NCBI GenBank assembly: GCA_004557315.1
Contig: SFEH01000026.1
Location: 1 to 21,840, forward strand
Direction of reading: 5' to 3'
DNA length: 21,840 bases
Source: Bacteroidales bacterium
GTDB taxonomy: Bacteria; Bacteroidota; Bacteroidia; Bacteroidales; UBA3663
This document shows, in pieces, positions 6,904 to 13,695 of the stretch (within the stretch, counting starts at the first letter, position 1; each line of letters starts with the position of its first letter). Below the pieces are notes generated by a model. That model was not told where the DNA came from and searched no databases. It worked only from the letters and a program-made list of their open reading frames with translations. Made by a program: the position numbers and the translations under genes.

Positions 6904-7776
6904 TTAATCGAGAAAACGCTTCGTGAGCCCAGAGAATTCCTCAATACGGCGGTCACGGAGGAAAGGCCACCAGCGACGCACGTTCTCGCATCGCTTCATG
7001 TCGATATCGACTATCATAATCTCTTCCTCTGTGCCTGCTTCGGCAATGAACTCGCCCTGCGGACCAGCCACGAACGAATGACCCCAGAAGGTGATGCCAT
7101 TGGTCTGACCGGAAGGGTCGGGCTCCCATCCGCAGCGGTTGACGGCAATCACAGGCAAGCCATTGGCAACGGCATGTCCGCGCTGTACGGTCTGCCAAGC
7201 TCCGAGCTGACGGGCTTTCTCCTCGTCGGTATCCGAGCTTTCCCAACCGATGGCAGTAGGGTAGATGAGCAGTTCTGCGCCTTGCAGAGCCATGAGACGC
7301 GCTCCTTCAGGATACCACTGATCCCAGCACACCTGCACGCCCAGCACGCCCACGCTCGTCGGGATAGGGTGGAAGCCGAGGTCGCCTGGAGTGAAGTAGA
7401 ACTTCTCGTAATAGGCAGGGTCATCAGGGATGTGCATCTTGCGATATTTGCCTGCTATTGAGCCGTCTTTCTCAAAAACTACGGCAGTATTGTGATAGAG
7501 ACCTGCAGCACGGCGTTCGAAGAGAGAAGTCACCAGCACCACATTGTTTTCTTTTGCAACCTGACTGTAGAACTCGGTCGATGGGCCTGGGATAGGTTCA
7601 GCGAGGTCGAAGTTGTCGGTCGATTCCACCTGACAGAAATAGAGGCTGTTGTGCAATTCCTGCAGTACCACCAGCTCCGCACCTTTCGATGCGGCATCGG
7701 CAATGCCACGGGCAAGATCTTGCTTGTTCTTGGCAATGTCGGCAGTCTTTGACTGTTGAATGAGAGCTATTTTCAT
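6904..7776 (-). CDS. aguB: N-carbamoylputrescine amidase
   Basis: The 290-residue product is a nitrilase-superfamily (CN-hydrolase) amidase that hydrolyses N-carbamoylputrescine to putrescine, CO2 and ammonia. The Glu-Lys-Cys triad is visible: Glu40 in VVLQELHNS, Lys113 in YRKMHIPDD, and Cys150 in GVQVCWDQWYPE. The DDPAYYEKFYFTPGD stretch and the surrounding polyamine genes favour AguB over other nitrilases. Its substrate would come from agmatine through AguA, which is not encoded in this window. The ATG at 7776 lies about 8 nt from the repeat hairpin at 7784-7894, which fills its inferred leader. The product is cytoplasmic. Confidence 0.95.
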   Translation of the reverse strand: MKIALIQQSKTADIAKNKQDLARGIADAASKGAELVVLQELHNSLYFCQVESTDNFDLAEPIPGPSTEFYSQVAKENNVVLVTSLFERRAAGLYHNTAVVFEKDGSIAGKYRKMHIPDDPAYYEKFYFTPGDLGFHPIPTSVGVLGVQVCWDQWYPEGARLMALQGAELLIYPTAIGWESSDTDEEKARQLGAWQTVQRGHAVANGLPVIAVNRCGWEPDPSGQTNGITFWGHSFVAGPQGEFIAEAGTEEEIMIVDIDMKRCENVRRWWPFLRDRRIEEFSGLTKRFLD

Positions 7777-7783
7777 TTTTAAT

Positions 7784-7894
7784 GAGGTTATAAGGTTTTG
7801 AGGTTATAAGGTTTTGAGGTTTTTGGTTTTCTATGGTTTTCCGCTGGCGCGAAGCCACATTAAAACCTTATAACCATACAACCTTATAACCTAA
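7784..7894. repeat. Inverted tandem-repeat hairpin element, 8-nt units (element B)
   Basis: The left arm is built of octamers from 7784 (GAGGTTAT, AAGGTTTT, GAGGTTAT, AAGGTTTT, GAGGTTTT, then two degraded units to about 7842). The right arm, 7863-7894, is the inverse complement of 7784-7815 at 28 of 32 positions. The apex holds TGGC (7845-7848), a 5-nt loop and GCCA (7854-7857), so the whole 111 bp can form one hairpin. The inferred aguB promoter lies just outside the right arm, so the hairpin would make up most of the aguB 5' leader, ending about 8 nt before the start codon. Confidence 0.85.
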
Positions 7895-7902
7895 TAACGC
7901 AC

Positions 7903-7933
7903 AAAGATAAGATAATTATCTTTAAAATCCCAA
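7903..7933 (-). promoter_or_regulatory. aguB promoter
   Basis: On the minus strand: TTG (7931-7933, from ATTG), 20 bp, then a full -7 match TATCTTTG (7903-7910). The inferred start near 7896 is at the outer foot of the hairpin element at 7784-7894. Confidence 0.6.
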
Positions 7934-7937
7934 TATA

Positions 7938-7969
7938 TTTGCATAATTGTAAGAAAATAGTTATTTTTG
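7938..7969 (+). promoter_or_regulatory. Promoter of the DPP IV-type peptidase gene
   Basis: TTTG (7938-7941), 20 bp, TATTTTTG (7962-7969): a full match. The inferred start near 7975 gives a leader of about 28 nt to ATG 8003 and argues against the upstream in-frame start at 7967. A second -7-like TATATTTG (7934-7941) lacks a -33 partner. Confidence 0.7.
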
Positions 7970-8002
7970 CGCGTTAATTATAACTTTTTCTATTGTCAGA
8001 AT

Positions 8003-10261
8003 ATGAATCGACTTGATATCCTTTTATCTTCGTTGGCAGTTGCTGCTACTGTTCATGTAGCCAATGCCAACAACCATCTTACCCTGAAGAGTGTGCGTTC
8101 GAGCGAATGGAGAGCCCAGAGTGCTCCCGTCTTTCGCAGCATGGCCGATGGCAAGCACTATACGGCTGTTGCCAATCGCGGACGTGCCATCGTGAAGTAT
8201 CAGTACAGCAATGGTCAGGCTGTGGATACGCTTCTAAATCTCGAGAATGTGAAGCCAGGCGATGGCGTTGACATCAAGAACGTGTATATCAATGGCTACG
8301 AGTTGAGCGAAGACGAGCAGCGCATCTTGGTTTATTCGAATCCCGAATACATCTACCGCCGTTCGTTTAAGGCTGACTACTACTACTATGTCATTGGTCG
8401 TCAGAACTTCAAGCGCATATCGTCCGACAAGGTGATGGCAGCTACTCTTGCTCCCGACGGACGTCAGGTGGCTTTTGCCAAGGATAACAATCTCTATATC
8501 TCGAAGGTCATGGACGCTTCGATCAACCTTGTGGAGCGCCAGATAACCAACGATGGCAAGTGGAACGAGATCATCAACGGCATTCCCGACTGGGTATATG
8601 AGGAGGAGTTCTCAATGAACAAAGCCTTCACGTGGAGCGTCGATTCGAAGTATCTCTGCTATATAAAGTTCGATGAGAGCAAGGTCAAGGAGTATAACCT
8701 GCCATTCTACAAGGGCCGTGCGCCTGAATACAAGGACTATGCGCTATATCCGGGCAACTATTCATACAAATACCCTGTGCCGGGCGAGGTCAACAGCAAG
8801 GTCTCGGTGTGGTCATACAATGTGGATTCGCGCAAGACGCAGCAGATCAATGTGCCTCTCGATGCCGATGGCTATATCCCACGCGTTCGCTACACCAAGG
8901 ATCCATCGAAGCTGGCTGTCATGACCTTCAATCGCCATCAGAGCGACTTCAAGATGTATTTTGCCGACCCTGCCAGTGGTATTGCCAAGATGGTGATCGA
9001 GGACAAGAACGACCAGTATGTGGGCGAAAGCAACATGGATGACATTCAGTTCTATCCCGACGGATTCACCTTCGTGAGCGAGAAGTCAGGCTATCGCCAC
9101 CTATATTATTATAATATGGCAGGCATGCTGCAGCGCCAGATCACCAAGGGTAATTTCGATGTCACCACTATCTATGGCTATGACAGCAAGACCAAGACAG
9201 CCTACGTCCAGACAGCCTATCTTGGCAAGGATGCCGACAAGCCAGCCGAGATCACGCGAGGCATATATAAGGTCGATGCCAAGGGAGTGATGATACCGCT
9301 CTTCAACGGTGGCAAGGATGGCAAGGGCTGCCGCGGCACGCATTCGGCTTATTTCAGCAAGGGATTCGTCTATATGCAGCACTTCTACAGCGATGCCGAG
9401 ACTCCTACTCAGGTCACGCTTGAGCTCGTCAACGGACTGAAGCTCGTGAAGGTGATGCAGGACAACAAGGAGCTCATTGCCCGCCTTAATGACCTTGGCT
9501 ATTCGCACCGTGAGTTCTTCCAGTTCACCACTCCAAATGGCGACGTGCTCAACGGTTATCTCACAAAGCCATACGGCTTCGACCCTAACAAGAAATACCC
9601 AGTGCTGATGGAGCAGTACAGCGGACCAGGTTCGCAGCGGGTGCTCGACAGCTGGAAGTTCTCGTGGGAGCAGTTCCTCAACTCCGAAGGCTTCGTGGTG
9701 GCATGTGTCGATGGACGAGGTACAGGCGCACGAGGAGCAGCCTTTGAGCGACAGACCTATTGCCAGCTCGGAGTGCTCGAATCGGAAGACCAGCTCCATG
9801 CCGGACGTTACGTAGCCTCATTGCCATATACCGACCCTGAGCGTATGTCTATCTGGGGCTGGAGCTTCGGCGGATACAACACGCTCATGACCATGTGCGG
9901 AGGTAACGATGTGTATAAGTGTGGTGTTGCCGTAGCACCAGTGACCGACTGGCGTTTCTATGATTCGGTCTATACCGAGCGCTATATGCGCACACCGCAA
10001 GAGAACGAGGCAGGCTACGACAAGGCAAGTGTGTTCACCCGCGCAAAGAACCTCAAGGGCGACCTTCTGATCTGCCATGGCTCAGCCGACGACAACGTTC
10101 ATCCACAGAATACCTACGAATTGGCAGAAGAATTTGTTCAGAACGATATTGAGTTTGATATGCATATCTATACCAATAGAAATCACTCAATATCAGGCGG
10201 TAACACCAGCTATTACATCTATAATCAGGTGTATCGCTATCTGAAGAATCACCTCAAATAA
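8003..10261 (+). CDS. Dipeptidyl peptidase IV-type S9 serine peptidase
   Basis: The 752-residue product is a prolyl-oligopeptidase-family (S9B) exopeptidase that removes N-terminal dipeptides, mainly X-Pro. It has an N-terminal beta-propeller with the DPP IV glutamate motif DWVYEEEF that binds the substrate amino terminus, and a C-terminal alpha/beta-hydrolase domain. The catalytic triad is visible as Ser621 in GWSFGGY, Asp696 in GSADDNVH and His728 in NRNHSI; the 32-residue Asp-His spacing equals that of human DPP IV. ATG 8003 is chosen over the upstream frame start because the promoter lies at 7938-7969 and the protein then begins with a signal-like segment (MNRLDILLSSLAVAATVHVA). It is probably periplasmic or envelope-associated and works in peptide nutrition, comparable to Porphyromonas DPP IV. 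It is a single-gene unit. Confidence 0.95.
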   Translation: MNRLDILLSSLAVAATVHVANANNHLTLKSVRSSEWRAQSAPVFRSMADGKHYTAVANRGRAIVKYQYSNGQAVDTLLNLENVKPGDGVDIKNVYINGYELSEDEQRILVYSNPEYIYRRSFKADYYYYVIGRQNFKRISSDKVMAATLAPDGRQVAFAKDNNLYISKVMDASINLVERQITNDGKWNEIINGIPDWVYEEEFSMNKAFTWSVDSKYLCYIKFDESKVKEYNLPFYKGRAPEYKDYALYPGNYSYKYPVPGEVNSKVSVWSYNVDSRKTQQINVPLDADGYIPRVRYTKDPSKLAVMTFNRHQSDFKMYFADPASGIAKMVIEDKNDQYVGESNMDDIQFYPDGFTFVSEKSGYRHLYYYNMAGMLQRQITKGNFDVTTIYGYDSKTKTAYVQTAYLGKDADKPAEITRGIYKVDAKGVMIPLFNGGKDGKGCRGTHSAYFSKGFVYMQHFYSDAETPTQVTLELVNGLKLVKVMQDNKELIARLNDLGYSHREFFQFTTPNGDVLNGYLTKPYGFDPNKKYPVLMEQYSGPGSQRVLDSWKFSWEQFLNSEGFVVACVDGRGTGARGAAFERQTYCQLGVLESEDQLHAGRYVASLPYTDPERMSIWGWSFGGYNTLMTMCGGNDVYKCGVAVAPVTDWRFYDSVYTERYMRTPQENEAGYDKASVFTRAKNLKGDLLICHGSADDNVHPQNTYELAEEFVQNDIEFDMHIYTNRNHSISGGNTSYYIYNQVYRYLKNHLK

Positions 10262-10280
10262 TAAAATTTCTGGGAAAATA

Positions 10281-10312
10281 TTTGGTAAATTCAAAAATTA
10301 TTCCTATATTTG
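10281..10312 (+). promoter_or_regulatory. tRNA-Arg promoter
   Basis: TTTG (10281-10284), 20 bp, TATATTTG (10305-10312): a full match, ending 15 nt upstream of the mature tRNA 5' end. Confidence 0.75.
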
Positions 10313-10327
10313 CCGCCGCAAATTGAT

Positions 10328-10401
10328 GGTCCGGTAGCTCAGTTGGATAGAGCAACAGCCTTCTAAGCTGTGGGTCTTGGGTTCGAATCCCAACCGGATC
10401 A
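10328..10401 (+). tRNA. tRNA-Arg (anticodon TCT)
   Basis: The 74-nt cloverleaf folds fully: acceptor GGTCCGG/CCGGATC (one G-U pair), D arm GCTC/GAGC, anticodon stem ACAGC/GCTGT with loop CTTCTAA (anticodon TCT, reading AGA), and T arm TTGGG/CCCAA with loop TTCGAAT. The discriminator base is A and the CCA end is not encoded. It is a single-gene unit with its own promoter and terminator. Confidence 0.97.
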
Positions 10402-10418
10402 CGCATTTGAAAAAAATC

Positions 10419-10452
10419 AAGCGGTCTCCAATGAAGAGGTCGCTTATTTTTA
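10419..10452 (+). terminator. Terminator of tRNA-Arg
   Basis: A 10-bp stem pairs AAGCGGTCTC (10419-10428) with GAGGTCGCTT (10436-10445), including two G-U pairs, with a 7-nt loop, followed by ATTTTTA. It lies 18 nt after the tRNA. Confidence 0.85.
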
Positions 10453-10456
10453 ATAA

Positions 10457-10489
10457 TATGCATGGTTTATACATGATTTATGCATGTTT
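10457..10489. repeat. Three tandem 11-nt repeats (TATRCATGNTT) downstream of the tRNA
   Basis: TATGCATGGTT, TATACATGATT and TATGCATGTTT are contiguous, with an 11-nt period of about one helical turn. This iteron-like form just past a tRNA suggests protein-binding sites such as integrase or excisionase arm sites. No integrase gene is in the window. Confidence 0.65.
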
Positions 10490-10529
10490 CCTGGTTTTTT
10501 TCTTGAGTATTATCAGCAGACGTGCCTAA

Positions 10530-10562
10530 TTTATCCCCATTTTGTCCCACTTTTATCCCCAT
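10530..10562. repeat. Second array of three tandem 11-nt repeats (TTTRTCCCCAT type)
   Basis: TTTATCCCCAT, TTTGTCCCACT and TTTATCCCCAT are contiguous; copies 1 and 3 are identical. The array ends 28 nt before the DJ-1/PfpI start codon, so it could be an operator for that gene or a partner of the array at 10457-10489 in an old integration site. Confidence 0.65.
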
Positions 10563-10590
10563 ACATTAACGATTGATTAAAATCAACGAT

Positions 10591-11145
10591 ATGAAAGCTT
10601 ATATAATGCTTGCCGAAGGCTTCGAGGAAGCAGAGGCATTGGTTCCGTTCGATATTCTTTTCCGCGCGCGCGTGGAGGTCGTACTGGTCTCTATCAGCGA
10701 TAGTCTCAACGTCACCAGCAGCCATGGTGTGACAGTGGTTGCCAACAGTCTTCTGAGCGACACCGATCTCTCGGATGGCGACTTGCTCTTCCTCCCAGGA
10801 GGCATGCCTGGCTCGAACCATCTTGCCGAGTCAGAGCCTTTGGCAAAGGTCATCAGCGAATATGCAGAGCAGGGCAAGTGGCTTGCAGCTGTGTGTGCAG
10901 CTCCTATGGTCTATGGTCGCATGGGCTTGCTCAATGGCTACAAGGCAACATGCTATCCTAAGTTCGAAGACCAGCTTCTCGGAGCTGAGGTTCTGCAGAA
11001 GACATGTGTGCGTGATGGCCAGTTCATCACTGGTTGTGGCGCAGGAGCAGGCTTCGCTATCGGACGCGAGATGGCAGAGGTGCTCGTAGGCAAGGATACT
11101 GCCGACGCTGTTCTCCGCCAGATGATGTTCAATGTTTATGAATAA
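10591..11145 (+). CDS. DJ-1/PfpI family protein (YajL/ThiJ-like)
   Basis: The 184-residue product is a class I glutamine-amidotransferase-like DJ-1 family protein. The nucleophile elbow Cys102 lies in AAVCAAPMVYG and the partner glutamate is Glu15 in EGFEEAEA, at nearly the same spacing as Cys106/Glu18 of human DJ-1. FLPGGMPGS at 67-75 is also typical. The family covers stress-protective and deglycase-like or chaperone activities, so the exact role is not fixed by sequence. ATG 10591 gives the conserved start MKAYIMLAEGFEE; an in-frame upstream start at 10573 adds six unsupported residues. The 11-nt repeat array at 10530-10562 is immediately upstream, and the repeat element at 11148-11284 begins two bases after the stop. 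Confidence 0.92.
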   Translation: MKAYIMLAEGFEEAEALVPFDILFRARVEVVLVSISDSLNVTSSHGVTVVANSLLSDTDLSDGDLLFLPGGMPGSNHLAESEPLAKVISEYAEQGKWLAAVCAAPMVYGRMGLLNGYKATCYPKFEDQLLGAEVLQKTCVRDGQFITGCGAGAGFAIGREMAEVLVGKDTADAVLRQMMFNVYE

Positions 11146-11147
11146 AC

Positions 11148-11284
11148 GTGTGAAGGTGTTAAGGTGTGAAGGTGTTAAGGTGTGAAGGTGTTATCTGACG
11201 CTACAGAGCCAAGACGCTTCAGTGCCAATGAACTCATGAAGACCTTGAACATCTTAACACCTTAACATCTTCACATCTTCACAT
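11148..11284. repeat. Inverted tandem-repeat hairpin element, 8-nt units (element C)
   Basis: The left arm, 11148-11195, is six octamers alternating GTGTGAAG and GTGTTAAG (a 16-nt unit about three times, last copy ending GTGTTATC). The right arm, 11245-11284, is five octamers of the inverse complement (TTGAACAT, CTTAACAC, CTTAACAT, CTTCACAT twice). The centre is 49 nt. It fills the DJ-1 to ffh gap, from 2 nt after the DJ-1 stop to 66 nt before the ffh start, with the same layout as the elements at 3389-3580 and 7784-7894. Confidence 0.85.
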
Positions 11285-11350
11285 AAATAATGATTATCTG
11301 GAATGCTCGTCGTAGGGCATAATTGCTGCGGTCAAAGTAATTAAAAAGTT

Positions 11351-12685
11351 ATGTTTGATAATCTATCAGAAAGACTTGAGCGATCATTTAAGATCCTCAA
11401 GGGTGAAGGCAAAATCACCGAAATCAATGTTGCAGAGACTTTGAAGGATGTGCGTCGTGCTCTCTTGGATGCCGATGTCAACTACAAGGTGGCAAAGAGT
11501 TTCACTGACACTGTGAAGCAGAAAGCGCTAGGAATGAACGTGCTCACAGCCGTCAAGCCAAGCCAGCTTATGGTCAAGATCGTCCATGACGAACTTGCAC
11601 AGCTCATGGGTGGCGAGGCGTCGGAGCTCAACCTCAAGGCCAATCCTACGGTCATTCTCATGGCTGGTCTCAACGGTGCGGGTAAGACAACACATGCCGG
11701 CAAGCTCGCTCTCATGCTCAAGGACAAGAAGGGCAAGAAGCCTTTGCTCGCTGCCTGCGACGTCTATCGTCCTGCTGCCATCGACCAGCTCGAAGTGGTA
11801 GCTAACAGCGTGGACTGTCCTGTCTATACCGATCGTGAGTCGAAAGACCCTGTTCAGATTGCCCAGGATGCAGTGGCACATGCACGCCGCAATGGCAATG
11901 ATGTTGTGATTGTCGATACTGCAGGCCGTCTTGCCATTGACGAGGCACTCATGCGCGAGATCAAGAACATCAAGGACGCTATCCAGCCTCACGAGATCCT
12001 CTTCGTTGTCGATTCGATGACGGGTCAGGATGCAGTCAATACAGCAAAGGAGTTCAACGACCGTCTCGACTTCACAGGTGTTATCCTTACCAAGCTCGAT
12101 GGCGATACCCGTGGCGGTGCTGCGCTCTCAATCCGAACCGTAGTTAGCAAGCCTATCAAGTTCATAGGTACGGGCGAGAAGATGGATGCGCTCGATGTGT
12201 TCTATCCAGAGCGTATGGCAGGTCGTATCCTCGGCATGGGTGACGTGGTCAGCCTCGTAGAACGCGCACAGCAGCAGTTCGACGAAGAGCAGGCAAAGAA
12301 GCTCCAGAAGAAGATTGCCAAGAACCAGTTTAACTTCAACGACTTCTTAGAGCAGATTCAGCAGATCAAGAAGATGGGTAACATCAAGGAACTCGCAAGC
12401 ATGATTCCTGGCGTGGGCAAGGCTATCAAGGATATCGACATCGATGACAATGCCTTCAAGAGCGTCGAGGCCATCATCAACTCGATGACACCCTACGAAC
12501 GTGAGCATCCTGAGTGTCTCAACACCAGCCGTCGCAACCGTATTGCCAAGGGCTCGGGCACTTCGATCGTTGAGGTTAATCGCCTGTGCAAGCAGTTTGA
12601 CGATATGCGCAAGATGATGAAGAAGGTGAATGATATGAAGTTTAACCCTGCTATGATGCGCAAGCTTCAGAGCATGAGACGATAA
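11351..12685 (+). CDS. ffh: Signal recognition particle protein Ffh (SRP54)
   Basis: The 444-residue product is the SRP GTPase, which with SRP RNA and FtsY delivers nascent membrane and secreted proteins to SecYEG. The N domain begins MFDNLSERLERSF. The G domain has the P-loop GLNGAGKTTHAGK (106-118), the DTAGRL motif, TKLDGDTRGGAALS and FIGTGEK. The methionine-rich M domain follows, ending in MMRKLQSMRR. Length and order match the family. No SRP RNA gene is seen nearby. No convincing promoter is visible between 11285 and 11350, so it may share a transcript with the DJ-1 gene through the repeat element or use a degenerate promoter. folD follows after 5 nt. Confidence 0.98.
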   Translation: MFDNLSERLERSFKILKGEGKITEINVAETLKDVRRALLDADVNYKVAKSFTDTVKQKALGMNVLTAVKPSQLMVKIVHDELAQLMGGEASELNLKANPTVILMAGLNGAGKTTHAGKLALMLKDKKGKKPLLAACDVYRPAAIDQLEVVANSVDCPVYTDRESKDPVQIAQDAVAHARRNGNDVVIVDTAGRLAIDEALMREIKNIKDAIQPHEILFVVDSMTGQDAVNTAKEFNDRLDFTGVILTKLDGDTRGGAALSIRTVVSKPIKFIGTGEKMDALDVFYPERMAGRILGMGDVVSLVERAQQQFDEEQAKKLQKKIAKNQFNFNDFLEQIQQIKKMGNIKELASMIPGVGKAIKDIDIDDNAFKSVEAIINSMTPYEREHPECLNTSRRNRIAKGSGTSIVEVNRLCKQFDDMRKMMKKVNDMKFNPAMMRKLQSMRR

Positions 12686-12690
12686 GAACT

Positions 12691-13563
12691 ATGCAGTTAA
12701 TAGATGGAAAGGCAACGGCTGCTGCTATTAAGCAGGAGATTGCCGAAGAAGTTAAGACTATGGTAGCCAATGGCGAGCGTGCTCCTCATCTTGCTGCCAT
12801 TCTGGTGGGTCATGACGGAGGCAGTGAGACTTACGTTGCTGCCAAGGTCAAGGCTTGTGAGGAATGTGGTTTCACATCGACTCTACTTCGCTTTGAGGAC
12901 AGCATCACCGAGGAAGAGCTCCTCGCTCAGGTCGATGCGCTCAACAAGAACCCAGAGATTGATGGATTCATCGTTCAGCTTCCTTTGCCAAAGCATATCG
13001 ATAGCCAGAAGGTCATCGAGGCAGTGGATTATCGCAAGGATGTCGATGGCTTCAATCCGGTCAACGTAGGCCGTCTCTCAATCGGTTTGCCATGCTTCGT
13101 GAGTGCAACGCCAAGCGGCATTATGGATCTGCTCGATCGCTATCACATCGAGACAAAGGGCAAGCACTGCGTGGTGTTGGGACGTTCGAATATCGTAGGC
13201 AAGCCAGTGGCTATGCTCATGATGCAGAAGACCAATCCTGGCAATGCCACGGTGACAGTGTGCCACAGCGCATCGGAGAACCTCAATGAGATATGTGCTT
13301 CGGCCGACATACTCATTGCAGCCATCGGTCAGCCAGAGTTTGTCAAGGCAGATATGGTGAAGGAAGGTGCGGTGGTGATCGATGTTGGCACAACCCGCGT
13401 GCCTGATGCAACAAAGAAGAGCGGCTTCAAGCTCAAGGGTGATGTGAAGTTTGATGAGGTAGCTCCAAAGTGCTCGTTTATCACTCCTGTCCCTGGTGGC
13501 GTTGGACCAATGACCATCTGCTCGTTGATGAAGAACACTCTACTTGCAGCCAAGCGCAGATAA
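12691..13563 (+). CDS. folD: Bifunctional methylenetetrahydrofolate dehydrogenase / methenyltetrahydrofolate cyclohydrolase
   Basis: The 290-residue product interconverts 5,10-methylene-, 5,10-methenyl- and 10-formyl-tetrahydrofolate, feeding purine and formyl-Met synthesis. The catalytic Tyr48 and Lys52 are in ETYVAAKVKACEECG (Tyr50/Lys54 in E. coli). DGFIVQLPLPKHI, KDVDGFNP, VVLGRSNIVGKP (NADP site) and TPVPGGVGPMT are family signatures. It starts 5 nt after ffh, so the two are almost certainly cotranscribed. Transcription probably ends at the hairpins at 13590-13649. With metH it gives the window two one-carbon enzymes, but they are not in one operon. Confidence 0.97.
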   Translation: MQLIDGKATAAAIKQEIAEEVKTMVANGERAPHLAAILVGHDGGSETYVAAKVKACEECGFTSTLLRFEDSITEEELLAQVDALNKNPEIDGFIVQLPLPKHIDSQKVIEAVDYRKDVDGFNPVNVGRLSIGLPCFVSATPSGIMDLLDRYHIETKGKHCVVLGRSNIVGKPVAMLMMQKTNPGNATVTVCHSASENLNEICASADILIAAIGQPEFVKADMVKEGAVVIDVGTTRVPDATKKSGFKLKGDVKFDEVAPKCSFITPVPGGVGPMTICSLMKNTLLAAKRR

Positions 13564-13589
13564 GGCAGAAGAAAAGCTATAGACGGTTG

Positions 13590-13610
13590 ATTTGCAACAG
13601 AATTGCAAAT
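13590..13610. repeat. Small perfect inverted repeat after folD
   Basis: ATTTGCAA (13590-13597) and TTGCAAAT (13603-13610) form an 8-bp stem with a 5-nt loop, 10 nt upstream of the main terminator. It may stabilise the folD 3' end or act on the opposing dcp transcript. Confidence 0.5.
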
Positions 13611-13620
13611 GACACGAATA

Positions 13621-13649
13621 AAGGCAAGACCCATAAAGGGCCTTGCCTT
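13621..13649 (+). terminator. Rho-independent terminator between folD and dcp
   Basis: AAGGCAAGACCC (13621-13632) pairs with GGGCCTTGCCTT (13638-13649) around ATAAA, with one A-C mismatch, followed by a T-rich tail (TTCTTATTTTT). It lies 57 nt after folD and terminates the ffh-folD unit. On the minus strand the tail is weak, so bidirectional use is uncertain. Confidence 0.85.
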
Positions 13650-13695
13650 TTCTTATTTTTGCCATATGAATGGTCAATACGGCAATGAGCAAGTC

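Noticed and set aside
7784..7894. CRISPR-like array in the octamer repeats
   Set aside because: Units are contiguous, with no spacers and no cas genes; the same applies at 3389-3580 and 11148-11284.
10254..10463. 69-aa minus-strand ORF over the tRNA-Arg gene (contains GIRTQDPQLRRLLLYPTEL)
   Set aside because: It is the antisense translation of the tRNA, a well-known spurious 'hypothetical protein' pattern.
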